Assembly (NCBI GenBank): GCA_021803025.1
Contig: JAJZQV010000027.1
Coordinates: forward strand, 1 to 33,170
Length of the DNA: 33,170 nucleotides
Direction of reading: 5' to 3'
Source: Actinomycetes bacterium
Lineage (GTDB): Bacteria; Actinomycetota; Actinomycetes; Propionibacteriales; Propionibacteriaceae
The notes under the pieces are model-generated. The model was not told the origin of the DNA. It saw nothing but the letters and a program-made list of their open reading frames with translations, and made no database searches. This document shows, piece after piece, positions 1 to 8,374 of the stretch (positions are counted from its first letter, which is position 1; each line of letters begins with the position of its first letter). Both the position numbers and the translations under genes were made by a program.

Positions 1-1
1 C

Positions 2-424
2 AAGGGCTATGCGTCGCTCGACTACGAGCCGTTGGGCGAGCAGGCGGCCGAGCTCGTCAAGGTCGACATCCTGCTGCACGGCGACCCGGTCGACGCGTTC
101 AGCGCCATCGTGCACAAGGACAAGGCGTACAGCTACGGCGTGGTGATGGCCGAGAAGCTCAAGAAGCTCATCCCGCGCCAGCAGTTCGAGATCCCCATCC
201 AGGCGGCGATCGGCGCGCGGGTCATCGCGCGGGAGACCGTACGGGCCGTGCGCAAGGACGTGCTGGCCAAGTGCTACGGCGGCGACATCACCCGCAAGCG
301 CAAGCTCCTCGAGAAGCAGAAGGAGGGCAAGAAGCGCATGAAGATGGTCGGCCGCGTGGAGGTGCCCCAGGAGGCGTTCGTCGCCGCGCTCAGCACGGGC
401 GGGGAAGCCTCCGACAAGAAGTAG
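2..424 (+). CDS. lepA: Elongation factor 4 (LepA), C-terminal part, 5' end outside window
   Basis: This is the last 140 codons of the ribosome back-translocating GTPase LepA/EF4, which acts on stalled or mis-translocated ribosomes and associates with the membrane. The frame is open from base 2. The visible part includes the end of EF-G-like domain V ([10 protein letters not shown] near the start) and the LepA-specific C-terminal domain, with the family signature around [48 protein letters not shown] and the VPQEAF tail. Family members are about 600 residues, so roughly three quarters of the gene lies upstream. The stop is TAG at 422-424. Nothing suggests damage. The identity is very safe because the CTD is unique to LepA. 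Confidence 0.97.
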   Translation, partial: KGYASLDYEPLGEQAAELVKVDILLHGDPVDAFSAIVHKDKAYSYGVVMAEKLKKLIPRQQFEIPIQAAIGARVIARETVRAVRKDVLAKCYGGDITRKRKLLEKQKEGKKRMKMVGRVEVPQEAFVAALSTGGEASDKK

Positions 425-441
425 CGCTCGCCTGCATCCCG

Positions 442-447
442 TAGGCT
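442..447 (+). promoter_or_regulatory. Candidate -10 box for nhaA
   Basis: TAGGCT fits the actinobacterial TANNNT -10 consensus and lies in the short gap after lepA. Transcription would start near 454, giving a leader of about 55 nt to the ATG at 509. Inferred from motif and position only. Confidence 0.4.
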
Positions 448-508
448 GGCCCCACGGTTGCGCCGGGAAGTCTGGTCGGCACTCGTCCGAACCTGCCCGG
501 AGCCGCAC

Positions 509-1831
509 ATGACCCTCACGCCGAGCCCGAACGCTCGCGCCTTCGCGCGCGGGAGCCGCCGGGAGCTTCGCCGCATCGCGACGCTCCTGCGTACGGAGAC
601 CGTCGGCGGGCTCGTCCTCGTCGCCGCGGCCGTCGTGGCGCTCGTGTGGGCGAACTCTCCGTGGTCCGCCTCGTACAGCGCCCTTCGTGACACGACGGTC
701 GGGCCTGCCTCGCTGCACCTGCGCCTGACCCTCGGCCAGTGGGCTGCGGACGGGCTCCTCGCCGTCTTCTTCTTCCTCATCGGCCTGGAGCTCAAGCACG
801 AGCTCGTCGTGGGAGACCTGCGCACGCCGGGCACCGCGGTCGTGCCGATCGCGGCGGCCGCGGGCGGCGTCGCGGTGCCGGTCCTCATCTACCTGGCGCT
901 CAACGGCGGCGGGCAGGACGTGCGCGGCTGGGCTGTACCGGCGGCGACCGACATCGCGTTCGCCCTGGCCGTGCTCGCGATCATCTCGTCGCACCTTCCG
1001 GCGGCACTTCGTACGTTCCTGCTCACGCTCGCGGTCGTGGACGATCTCATCGCGATCATCATCATCGCGGTCGCCTACACCGCCTCCATCGACTGGGTCT
1101 CGCTGGTCCTCGCCGCCGTACCGGTCGGGCTCTTCGCACTGCTCGTCCAGCGCTGGCCGACGTTCTTCTCGACGCGGCGCTGGAGCGTCGCCGGGATCCT
1201 GCTGCCCGTCGCCGCCGTCGCCTGGTTCCTCGTGCACGCGTCCGGCATCCACGCGACGATCGCCGGCGTCGTGCTGGGGATGTGCGTGCCTGTTCGTGGT
1301 GCACAGGGGCAGGACTCGGAGGGATCCGGCCTCGCCGAGCGACTGGACCACCTCGTCAGGCCCTTCTCCGCGGGCGTCGTCGTCCCGGTCTTCGCTCTGT
1401 TCTCGGCCGGCGTGGCGGTGGGCAGCCTCTCAGGGCTGGCCGCGTCGCTGCGGGACCCCGTCACGCTGGGAGTCATCGGTGGCCTGGTCCTCGGCAAGCC
1501 GCTGGGGATCGTCGCGACGTCCTTCCTCGTGACCCGCTCGCGGCACCTGTCGCTCGACGAGTCGGTGGGCTGGGCGGACATCGCCGGTGTCGGCCTGCTG
1601 GCGGGGGTCGGCTTCACCGTGTCCCTGCTCGTCGCGGAGCTGAGCTTCCCGTTCGACGCTGCGTCGCACGACCACGCGAAGCTCGGCGTCCTGGTCGCCT
1701 CGCTCACGGCGTCGCTGCTCGCGGCGGTCGTGCTGGGAGTACGGAACCGGCGCTACCGGGTACTGGAGCGCGACGAGCAGGCGGCGGCCGCCGACCAGGG
1801 CTCGTCGGACGACCCGACTCGATCCCTCTGA
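509..1831 (+). CDS. nhaA: Na+/H+ antiporter NhaA
   Basis: Membrane antiporter exporting Na+ (or Li+) in exchange for protons, used for pH and sodium homeostasis. The 440-residue product is strongly hydrophobic with about a dozen membrane segments. It shows the NhaA hallmarks: [16 protein letters not shown] in the N-terminal third, [13 protein letters not shown], and the paired transport aspartates in VVDDLIAII (D178, D179), corresponding to the E. coli D163/D164 pair. C-terminal [15 protein letters not shown] is also typical. The frame extends upstream to TTG 458, but I prefer ATG 509 because a GGAG lies 6 nt upstream and the extra 17 residues look non-conserved. The gene ends only 4 bp before the stop of the convergent rhomboid gene, so the two transcripts must overlap or terminate inside each other's gene. 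Confidence 0.93.
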   Translation: MTLTPSPNARAFARGSRRELRRIATLLRTETVGGLVLVAAAVVALVWANSPWSASYSALRDTTVGPASLHLRLTLGQWAADGLLAVFFFLIGLELKHELVVGDLRTPGTAVVPIAAAAGGVAVPVLIYLALNGGGQDVRGWAVPAATDIAFALAVLAIISSHLPAALRTFLLTLAVVDDLIAIIIIAVAYTASIDWVSLVLAAVPVGLFALLVQRWPTFFSTRRWSVAGILLPVAAVAWFLVHASGIHATIAGVVLGMCVPVRGAQGQDSEGSGLAERLDHLVRPFSAGVVVPVFALFSAGVAVGSLSGLAASLRDPVTLGVIGGLVLGKPLGIVATSFLVTRSRHLSLDESVGWADIAGVGLLAGVGFTVSLLVAELSFPFDAASHDHAKLGVLVASLTASLLAAVVLGVRNRRYRVLERDEQAAAADQGSSDDPTRSL

Positions 1832-1835
1832 CCTC

Positions 1836-2435
1836 TCAGATCACCACCCGGCGGGTCCGGCGCTCCCGCTCATGGCGGAACAGGAGCCACGCCGCGAGGA
1901 CGCCTCCGAGGGCGCCCCCGAGGTGGCCCTGCCAGGAGACACCCGCGCTCATGGGGAACACGCCGAGGAGCACGGAGCCGTACAGGAACGCGACGACCAG
2001 GCCGAGCACGATGTGCGGCCACCTGCGGCTGAGGAACCCGCGGACGATGAGGTACGTGATCCAGCCGAAGATGACACCGGAGGCGCCGAGGACGAGGTAG
2101 TGGATCGGCGTGAGGAGCCAGGCGAGGATGCCGGAGGTCACCCATCCCGTGACGGTCGCCACCACCCACTGCCGCAGGCCGCTCGCCCAGATCACCGTGC
2201 CGAGGACGAAGAGGGGAAGCGAGTTGGCCGCGACGTGGGCGAAGCTCGCGTGCAGCAGCGGCGCGAACACGATCCCATCGAGACCCAGGAGGTTCCAGGG
2301 GCGGATGCCGAACGCGTCGAGCGCGTGGTTCGTGAGCGTGTCGACGTACTCGATGAGCCACAGGACCACGACGACGGCAGCCATGACGATCGCGCCCGTA
2401 CGGAGCCGGCGCCAGTCGAAGGTGACATGTGACAT
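1836..2435 (-). CDS. Rhomboid-family intramembrane serine protease
   Basis: Predicted intramembrane protease cleaving transmembrane substrates; the substrate cannot be told from sequence. The 199-residue protein has about six hydrophobic segments. It carries the rhomboid active-site elements: H67-V-A-A-N71 in LHASFAHVAANSLPL (oxyanion-hole side), the catalytic serine S119 in GASG (117-120), and the catalytic histidine H171 in GHLGGALGG. The ATG at 2435 is chosen over an upstream extension because the cytoplasmic N-terminus MSHVTFDWRRLR then begins just before the first membrane helix. A CATCCT sequence 6 nt before the ATG could be a degenerate -10 for a leaderless mRNA. The gene is divergent from hemW and convergent with nhaA. 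Confidence 0.88.
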   Translation of the reverse strand: MSHVTFDWRRLRTGAIVMAAVVVVLWLIEYVDTLTNHALDAFGIRPWNLLGLDGIVFAPLLHASFAHVAANSLPLFVLGTVIWASGLRQWVVATVTGWVTSGILAWLLTPIHYLVLGASGVIFGWITYLIVRGFLSRRWPHIVLGLVVAFLYGSVLLGVFPMSAGVSWQGHLGGALGGVLAAWLLFRHERERRTRRVVI

Positions 2436-2488
2436 GGAGCCAGGATGGCACTGCAGGCTGTGACACCGTCGGTCCCGCACGAAGCGGC

Positions 2489-2494
2489 TACCCT
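2489..2494 (+). promoter_or_regulatory. -10 box of predicted leaderless hemW transcript
   Basis: TACCCT lies 6 nt before GTG 2501, with no Shine-Dalgarno in between, so transcription and translation probably start at the same base. Inferred. Confidence 0.55.
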
Positions 2495-2500
2495 CATCCG

Positions 2501-3706
2501 GTGGCAGGTCCGCTCCCCGATGGTGATCCCGTTCCCGACGACGGGGCTCTGCCGGCGTCCGCGCTCGCCGCCGGGGACGGCACGCTGGCCTTGTACCTGC
2601 ATGTCCCGTTCTGCGCGAGCCGCTGCGGGTACTGCGACTTCAACACGTACACGGCGGCTGAGCTCGGGGCCTCGCCGGGAGCATCCCAGACCTCGTACGT
2701 CGACGCGGCCCTACGGGAGGTCTCCCTCGCCCGCGGTGTCCTGGGCCCGCGACGGGTGACGAGCGTCTTCGTCGGCGGAGGCACCCCGACGCTGCTGGCG
2801 TCCGACACGCTCGTCGCGCTCCTTCGGGCCGTCGACGACGCGTTCGGGCTCGCCGAGGATGCCGAGGTGACCACCGAGGCCAACCCGGAGTCCGTCACCT
2901 TGGAGTCACTGGCGGTACTGCGGGCCGGCGGCTTCACGCGCGTGTCCTTCGGGATGCAGTCGGCCGTGCCGCACGTGCTGCGGACGCTCGACAGGGTCCA
3001 CACACCGGGCCGAGCGGCGGAGGCGGTCGCCGAGGCGCGCGCGGCGGGCTTCCGCGACGTGTCGCTCGACCTCATCTACGGCACACCGGGCGAGTCGCTC
3101 GAGGACTGGCGGGCCTCGCTGGAGGCGGCCGTGGAGGCGTCGCCCGACCACCTCAGCGCATATGCCCTCATCGTCGAGGAGGGCACCCCTCTGGCCAGGC
3201 AGATCCGTCGCGGCGAGCTGCCGGCACCCGACGACGACGACCTCGCGGACAAGTACCTTCTCGCCGACGAGCTCCTCCGCGACGCGGGCTACGACTGGTA
3301 CGAGCTCAGCAACTGGGCACGACCGGGTCACGCGTGCCGCCACAACGGGGCGTACTGGCGTTCGGCGGACTGGTGGGGCATCGGGGCGGGCGCGCACTCG
3401 CACGTCGGCGGGGTGCGCTGGTGGAACGTGAAGCACCCGGCGACGTACGCCCAGAGGCTCGGCGGCGGCCGCAGCCCCGGTCACGCACGGGAGCTGCTCA
3501 CGGCGGACCAGCAGCGCGTCGAGCAGGTCCTGCTGGAGATCCGGCTCGCCGAGGGTCTCGCGGTCTCGCACCTCCTCCCCACCGAGCGCGCCAGGGTGGG
3601 CGACCTCGTCGCGCGCGGCCTGCTCGTACGGCGCGACGACCGGCTCGCCCTCACGCTCGACGGGCGGCTGCTCGCCGACGCCGTGGTCCGTGACCTGCTC
3701 GACTGA
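2501..3706 (+). CDS. hemW: Radical SAM heme chaperone HemW (oxygen-independent coproporphyrinogen oxidase-like)
   Basis: Radical SAM protein of the HemN/HemW family. By family knowledge it binds heme and delivers it to respiratory proteins rather than oxidising coproporphyrinogen. With GTG 2501 the product has 401 residues. The 4Fe-4S cluster motif CX3CX2C is C38-A-S-R-C42-G-Y-C45 followed by DFNTY. Further family blocks are FVGGGTPTLL, TTEANPES, RVSFGMQS, DLIYGTPGES, the HemW signature HNGAYWR in the C-terminal half, and GIGAGAHS. The start is set by a -10 box 6 nt upstream, and the first 27 residues are a proline/aspartate-rich low-complexity leader common in actinobacterial HemW. lepA-hemW-hrcA-dnaJ proximity is typical of the phylum. 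Confidence 0.94.
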   Translation: MAGPLPDGDPVPDDGALPASALAAGDGTLALYLHVPFCASRCGYCDFNTYTAAELGASPGASQTSYVDAALREVSLARGVLGPRRVTSVFVGGGTPTLLASDTLVALLRAVDDAFGLAEDAEVTTEANPESVTLESLAVLRAGGFTRVSFGMQSAVPHVLRTLDRVHTPGRAAEAVAEARAAGFRDVSLDLIYGTPGESLEDWRASLEAAVEASPDHLSAYALIVEEGTPLARQIRRGELPAPDDDDLADKYLLADELLRDAGYDWYELSNWARPGHACRHNGAYWRSADWWGIGAGAHSHVGGVRWWNVKHPATYAQRLGGGRSPGHARELLTADQQRVEQVLLEIRLAEGLAVSHLLPTERARVGDLVARGLLVRRDDRLALTLDGRLLADAVVRDLLD

Positions 3707-3754
3707 ACGACGCTCACCGGCGCGTCCTCCAGGGCGGATGGTGGGCTCGTGGCC

Positions 3755-3760
3755 TAGCCT
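3755..3760 (+). promoter_or_regulatory. -10 box of predicted leaderless DUF3097 transcript
   Basis: TAGCCT lies 6 nt before GTG 3767, and no Shine-Dalgarno is visible. Inferred. Confidence 0.55.
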
Positions 3761-3766
3761 CACGGG

Positions 3767-4600
3767 GTGCCAGGAGACCGCTACCGGGATGTGCTCGCGC
3801 CGGAGAACCGGCCGCGCAAGGCCGCGCCGCCCAAGGTGACGGTCGAGCGTGACCTGGTCGTCGAGGAGGGTCTGACGGGGTTCTGCGGGGCGGTCGTCGC
3901 CTGGGAGAACGGCATCGTCGTGCTCGAGGACCGCAGGCTGACGCGCCGCTCGTTCCCGATGGGGCGCGGGTTCCTCCTCGAGGGGCGGCCGGTCGAGCTC
4001 GTCTCGCCCGCACGGCAGGCGCCCGTACGGGCGACGCACACCGCATCGGGCTCCCGTGTCGCGGAGGCGGGCCGCGCCCGTGTGGCCGCACCCAGCCGCA
4101 TCTACGTCGAGGGCCGCCACGACGCGGAGCTCGTCGAGAAGGTGTGGGGAGACGACCTGCGGCACGTCGGCGTCGCGGTCGAGTTCCTGGGGGGCGTCGA
4201 CGACCTTCCCGCGATCGTGGAGGAGTTCCGCCCGAGCCGCGACAGGCGCCTCGGCGTCCTCGTCGACCACCTCGTGCCGGGCAGCAAGGAGACGCGGCTC
4301 GTCGACCAGGTACGGACGGGGCCGTTCCAGGCGTACGTCCTGGTCACCGGCCACTCGTACATCGACATCTGGCAGGCGGTGAAGCCTGCGACCCTGGGCA
4401 TCCCGGGGTGGCCCGACGTCCCGAAGGGCGAGGACTGGAAGAAGGGGACGTGCGCGAGGCTCGGCTGGCCTCACGCGGACCAGGCCGACATCGCGGCCGT
4501 GTGGCGGGCGATCCTCGGCAAGGTCGCGACGTGGAAGGACCTCGACCGCCGCCTCGTCACCGAGGTCGAGCGGCTCATCGACTTCACGCAGGACCTCTGA
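3767..4600 (+). CDS. DUF3097 family protein with TOPRIM-like motif
   Basis: Actinobacteria-restricted conserved protein of unknown function, 277 residues. The N-terminal 85 residues form a beta-rich segment (GFCGAVVAWENGIVVLEDR, RGFLLEGRPVELV). After a variable linker comes RIYVEGRHDAELVEKVWGDDL, in which E115-G-x-x-D119 resembles the first TOPRIM motif of RNase M5 and primases. The later GVLVDHLVPGSKE (D167-H168) occupies the place of the TOPRIM DxD motif but is DH here. TOPRIM domains bind Mg2+ in nucleic-acid cleaving or primase enzymes, so an RNA/DNA-processing role is an inference. The gene appears monocistronic with its own leaderless promoter. The conserved GHSYIDIWQAVKP and IPGWPDVPKGEDWKKG stretches make the family call secure. 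Confidence 0.88.
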   Translation: MPGDRYRDVLAPENRPRKAAPPKVTVERDLVVEEGLTGFCGAVVAWENGIVVLEDRRLTRRSFPMGRGFLLEGRPVELVSPARQAPVRATHTASGSRVAEAGRARVAAPSRIYVEGRHDAELVEKVWGDDLRHVGVAVEFLGGVDDLPAIVEEFRPSRDRRLGVLVDHLVPGSKETRLVDQVRTGPFQAYVLVTGHSYIDIWQAVKPATLGIPGWPDVPKGEDWKKGTCARLGWPHADQADIAAVWRAILGKVATWKDLDRRLVTEVERLIDFTQDL

Positions 4601-4735
4601 ACGGGGTGGTGGCCGCATCGTCGCGGCTCCCGTGTGAGGGGCTCGATCGCGGTTATGGCCGCTCAGATCGCTCCCGGCGCGCCCCCGCGGCGTTCCTGCC
4701 CGTCTGCACAGCGAAAACCGCGCTCTCCCTGGCTC

Positions 4736-4741
4736 TACCCT
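4736..4741 (+). promoter_or_regulatory. -10 box of predicted leaderless lipoate-ligase transcript
   Basis: TACCCT lies 7 nt before GTG 4749. GAAAAC at 4713-4718 sits 17 bp upstream where a -35 would be but is a poor match. Inferred. Confidence 0.5.
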
Positions 4742-4748
4742 TGCGACC

Positions 4749-5837
4749 GTGGCGGAGCTCCTGCACGGCGAGTACAAGGTTCCCGGCGGCAAGCTCGTGG
4801 CCGTGGACCTGCAGGCCGACGACGGGCTCCTCGCCCAGGTACGGGTCAGCGGCGACTTCTTCCTCGACCCGGACGAGGCGCTCGAGGTCATCGACGGCGC
4901 GCTCGAAGGGCTCAGCACCGCGACGGCGGTCGGGGAGCTCACGGCCCACATCGAGGAGGCGCTCGGAAGAGCCCGTACGGAGGCGCTTCTTCCGCGGCCC
5001 GTCACGATGGCCGGCTTCGACGCGCGGGCCGTCGCCATGGCCGTACGTCGCGCGCTCGGTCACGCGACCGGATGGGGCGACCACACCTTCACCTACCTTG
5101 ATCCCGGCCCCCTCGACCCGGCGATGCACGCCGCCCTCGACGAGGTGCTGGGGCGGGAGCTGGCCGCAGGTCGCCGCGGCCCGACGCTCCGGTTCTGGGA
5201 GTGGGAGAACCCGGCCGTGGTCATCGGCTCCTTCCAGTCTCTGCGCAACGAGATCGACGCCGAGGCGGCCGAGCGGTACGGCGTGCAGGTCGTACGGCGC
5301 ATCTCCGGTGGCGGTGCCATGTTCATGGAGGCCGGCAACTGCATCACGTTCTCTCTCGTCGTGCCGGAGTCGCTCGTCGACGGCCTGAGCTACGAGCAGT
5401 CGTACGCGTTCCTCGACGAGTGGGTCCTCGCCGCGTTGGGCGGCGTAGGCGTCACCGCCTCCTACGCGGGCCTCAACGACATCGCATCCCCTGCCGGGAA
5501 GATCGCCGGCGCGGCACAGAAGCGGTTCATCGGCGGCGCGGTCCTGCACCACGTGACGATGGCGTACGACATCGACGCCGACAAGATGCTCCAGGTGCTC
5601 CGGATCGGGCGAGAGAAGCTCAGCGACAAGGGCACGAAGAGCGCGAACAAGCGGGTCGACCCCGTACGGTCCCAGACCCGGATGACGCGCGCCGAGGTGA
5701 TGGCCGCGTTCCTCGAGACGTTCCGCCGTCTCTACACGGTCGTCGACGGCCAGCTGACCGACGACGAGATCGCGCGTGGCGAGGATCTCGTACGCACCAA
5801 GTTCGCCAACCCGGAGTGGACCGCCCGGGTTCCCTGA
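4749..5837 (+). CDS. Lipoate--protein ligase with N-terminal LplB-like accessory domain
   Basis: Predicted to activate lipoate (or a related acid) with ATP and attach it to E2/H-protein lysines. The 362 residues hold two parts. Residues 1-85 (HGEYKVPGGKLVAVDLQ, SGDFFLDPDEALEVI, DGALEG) match the small accessory domain that is C-terminal in bacterial LplA or a separate LplB subunit in Thermoplasma. Residues about 110-345 are the catalytic BPL/LPL domain, with RRISGGGAM at 183-191 and the adenylate-contacting lysine K251 in LNDIASPAGKIAGAAQKR. The domain order is thus swapped relative to E. coli LplA. GTG 4749 is supported by the -10 box. No lipB or lipA is adjacent, so the gene stands alone. 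It could instead act on octanoate or biotin; the RRxSGGG motif favours lipoate. Confidence 0.85.
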   Translation: MAELLHGEYKVPGGKLVAVDLQADDGLLAQVRVSGDFFLDPDEALEVIDGALEGLSTATAVGELTAHIEEALGRARTEALLPRPVTMAGFDARAVAMAVRRALGHATGWGDHTFTYLDPGPLDPAMHAALDEVLGRELAAGRRGPTLRFWEWENPAVVIGSFQSLRNEIDAEAAERYGVQVVRRISGGGAMFMEAGNCITFSLVVPESLVDGLSYEQSYAFLDEWVLAALGGVGVTASYAGLNDIASPAGKIAGAAQKRFIGGAVLHHVTMAYDIDADKMLQVLRIGREKLSDKGTKSANKRVDPVRSQTRMTRAEVMAAFLETFRRLYTVVDGQLTDDEIARGEDLVRTKFANPEWTARVP

Positions 5838-5869
5838 TCGCGAGCCCGCCGCGGCTGTTCCCGCGGCGC

Positions 5870-5875
5870 TAGCCT
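5870..5875 (+). promoter_or_regulatory. -10 box of predicted leaderless P-type ATPase transcript
   Basis: TAGCCT lies 7 nt before GTG 5883. Inferred. Confidence 0.55.
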
Positions 5876-5882
5876 GTCTGGG

Positions 5883-8330
5883 GTGACGGAGACGACCGCG
5901 GAGACCATGCCCGTTCCCGGCGCCGTCACGGGGCTCACGCACGCCGAGGTCGAGGCGCGCACGGCCGCCGGCGAGACGAACGCGGTCGTCGAGGTGACGA
6001 GCCGCCCGCTCTCGGAGATCGTGCGGGCGAACGTCTTCACCCGCTTCAACGGGCTCCTGGGCGCGCTGCTCGTGCTCGTGCTGCTCACCGGCTCGTACAA
6101 GAACGCGCTCTTCGGCATCGCGCTGGTCGTCAACTCCCTGCTCGGCATCGGCCAGGAGTGGCATGCGAAGCGAAAGCTCGACTCCCTGGCCGTCCTCCAC
6201 GCGCCGAGGGCGACCGTCCTGCGTGACGGGGTCTGTACGGAGATCCCGAGCGCCGGCATGGTCCGGGGCGACGTCGTCGCGCTCCGCCCGGGCGACCAGG
6301 TCAGTGCGGACGGCCCGATCCTCGTCTGCGACAACCTCGAGGTGGACGAGTCCAACCTCACCGGCGAGTCGGACGCGGTCGACAAGTCGGTGGGGGAGAG
6401 CGTGTCGAGCGGTACGGCGGTCGTCGCCGGCACGGGCTGGTACCGGGCCGAGGTCGTCGGGCAGGACGCGACCGCGCAGCGCCTCGCCGCGGAGGCGAAG
6501 GTGTTCACCCGGGCCCACTCTGAGGTTCAGCACTCCACGAACGTGCTGCTTCGCTGGCTGACCTGGATCGTCCTCGTCATGCTGCCCATCTCGGCCTGGT
6601 CCCAGTGGCGAGCGGTCGGTGACAAGGGCTGGCAGGAGGTCGTGCTCCGTACGGCCGCGGGCATGGTCGGGCTTGTCCCCGAGGGGCTCGTCGTGCTCAC
6701 CACGCTCGCCTTCCTCCTCGCTGCGGTGCAGCTCACGCGCAAGCAGGCGCTCGTCCAGGAGCTGCCCGCCGTCGAGCTGCTCGCCCGCGTGGACGTCATC
6801 TGCGTCGACAAGACGGGGACCCTCACCGAGGGCGAGATCGTGTTCGAGGACCTCCACGTGCTCGACGGGGAGTCGGAGCCGGAGATCCTCGCCGTGGTCG
6901 CGGCGCTCGCGGACGACACCGCGGGCAACCAGACGAGCAAGGCGCTGGCCCGTGCCTTCCCCGATCCGGTCCACGAGGTCACGGACCGGGCGGCGTTCTC
7001 GTCGGCCCGCAAGTGGAGCGGCGGCGTGGTGGAGGGCCAGGCCTGGCTGCTCGGTGCGCCGGACGTGCTGCTGCCCCCGACGACCGATCCGGACCTCGTC
7101 GCCCGAGTCCACGCCGCCTCCGACGCCGGGCGTCGGGTGCTCCTGCTCGCGAGGGCCGACGGTCTGCCGCCCACCGGGGAGGCGCCGACAGGCGTACGAC
7201 CGGCCGCGATCATCGAGCTCGCCGAGCTCGTGCGTCACGACGCCCGCGAGACGCTCGACTTCTTCCGAGCACAGGGCGTGCGGGTCGTCGTCATCTCGGG
7301 CGACACGCCACGTACGGTGACGGCCGTCGCCCGTGACGTCGGCCTGGACGCCGGGGAGCCCGTCGACGCGAGGACGCTTCCGGAGAGCGAGCCGGAGCTC
7401 GCGGACATCGTGGACCGGACGACGATCTTCGGTCGCGTCACGCCGACGCAGAAGCGCGCGATCGTCCGCGCCCTGCAGTCGCGCGGGCACGTGGTCGCGA
7501 TGACCGGCGACGGGGTCAACGACGTGCTGGCCCTCAAGGACGCCGACATCGGCATCGCGATGGGGAACGGCGCCCAGGCCACGAAGGCCGTGGCCCAGCT
7601 CGTCCTGCTGGACTCGCGCTTCGCGCACCTCCCCTCCGTCCTCGCGGAAGGCCGGCGTCTCATCGGCAACGTCGAACGGGTCGCGAGCCTCTTCGTGACC
7701 AAGAACGTCATGAGCGCCGTGTCGATCCTCGCTGCAGCCTTCCTCGGGCTCGCCTACCCGTTCCTCCCGAGCCAGCTCACGCTGGTCTCCACGCTGACGA
7801 TCGGCATCCCGGCAGCCATCCTCGCTCTGGGCCCGAACGACCGCCGGTACCAGCCGGGGTTCCTGCGGCGCGTCCTCGCCATCTCGCTGCCGGCCGGCGC
7901 GGTGGCGGGCGTCAGCGCGTTCGCGGTGTACGCCGTGCTGAGCGAAGGCGTCGTGCACGCCTCCGTCGCCTCGACGGCGGCGCTCACGTCGCTGCTCGTC
8001 ACGATGCTGTGGCTGCTCTCCTGCCTCGCCCGTCCGTACCGGGTGTGGAAGGTCGTCGTCGTGGCCACGATGTCGGGGCTCGCGGCTCTCGCCTACCTGC
8101 TGCCCGCGGGCCGGAGCTTCTTCGCGATCTCCGCGGACCCCTCCGCGCTCGGCTGGGGCCTCGTGACGGGCGCGATCGGCGCCGCGGTCGTGGAGGTCGC
8201 CTTCCGCATCTCGCGGGCCCGGGTGCCCACGGTCGAGGCGGGCCACCATCGACCCGAGCCGGGGGAACTAGAGTCGATGGAGGCCAGACCACTCGGCACG
8301 AGGCCGCACCACGCCGCATCCCGGCGGTGA
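5883..8330 (+). CDS. Cation-translocating P-type ATPase (CtpE-like)
   Basis: ATP-driven cation pump, 815 residues, inner membrane. All P-type ATPase landmarks are present: membrane pair at about 57-90, actuator-domain TGES (160-163), PEGLV in the core membrane helix (266-270), phosphorylation motif DKTGTLT with D309, the nucleotide domain to about residue 480, TGDGVND (541-547), and several C-terminal helices. There is no N-terminal heavy-metal domain and no CPC motif; the intramembrane motif is VPEGLV. This pattern matches the mycobacterial CtpE group, for which calcium uptake has been reported; substrate transfer to this protein is inference. GTG 5883 is set by a leaderless -10 box. The last 60 bp carry the likely promoter of the next gene. 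Confidence 0.9.
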   Translation: MTETTAETMPVPGAVTGLTHAEVEARTAAGETNAVVEVTSRPLSEIVRANVFTRFNGLLGALLVLVLLTGSYKNALFGIALVVNSLLGIGQEWHAKRKLDSLAVLHAPRATVLRDGVCTEIPSAGMVRGDVVALRPGDQVSADGPILVCDNLEVDESNLTGESDAVDKSVGESVSSGTAVVAGTGWYRAEVVGQDATAQRLAAEAKVFTRAHSEVQHSTNVLLRWLTWIVLVMLPISAWSQWRAVGDKGWQEVVLRTAAGMVGLVPEGLVVLTTLAFLLAAVQLTRKQALVQELPAVELLARVDVICVDKTGTLTEGEIVFEDLHVLDGESEPEILAVVAALADDTAGNQTSKALARAFPDPVHEVTDRAAFSSARKWSGGVVEGQAWLLGAPDVLLPPTTDPDLVARVHAASDAGRRVLLLARADGLPPTGEAPTGVRPAAIIELAELVRHDARETLDFFRAQGVRVVVISGDTPRTVTAVARDVGLDAGEPVDARTLPESEPELADIVDRTTIFGRVTPTQKRAIVRALQSRGHVVAMTGDGVNDVLALKDADIGIAMGNGAQATKAVAQLVLLDSRFAHLPSVLAEGRRLIGNVERVASLFVTKNVMSAVSILAAAFLGLAYPFLPSQLTLVSTLTIGIPAAILALGPNDRRYQPGFLRRVLAISLPAGAVAGVSAFAVYAVLSEGVVHASVASTAALTSLLVTMLWLLSCLARPYRVWKVVVVATMSGLAALAYLLPAGRSFFAISADPSALGWGLVTGAIGAAVVEVAFRISRARVPTVEAGHHRPEPGELESMEARPLGTRPHHAASRR
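8269..8274 (+). promoter_or_regulatory. Candidate -10 box for the inositol-phosphatase-family gene
   Basis: TAGAGT lies inside the 3' end of the ATPase gene. Transcription would begin near 8281, giving a leader of about 94 nt to ATG 8375. Inferred from motif only. Confidence 0.4.
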
Positions 8331-8374
8331 CGAGCACCATCCACGCCATGGCGTGCCAGACCGTAGGAGCGCGC

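Noticed and set aside
739-2100. Long + strand open frame overlapping nhaA in another frame
   Set aside because: Arg/Ala-rich shadow of nhaA and the rhomboid gene with no domain features.
2906-8249. Very long open frames on the - strand opposite hemW, DUF3097, the lipoate ligase and the P-type ATPase
   Set aside because: They are antisense to well-recognised genes, rich in Arg/Gly/Asp as expected for a GC-rich shadow frame, and match no family.
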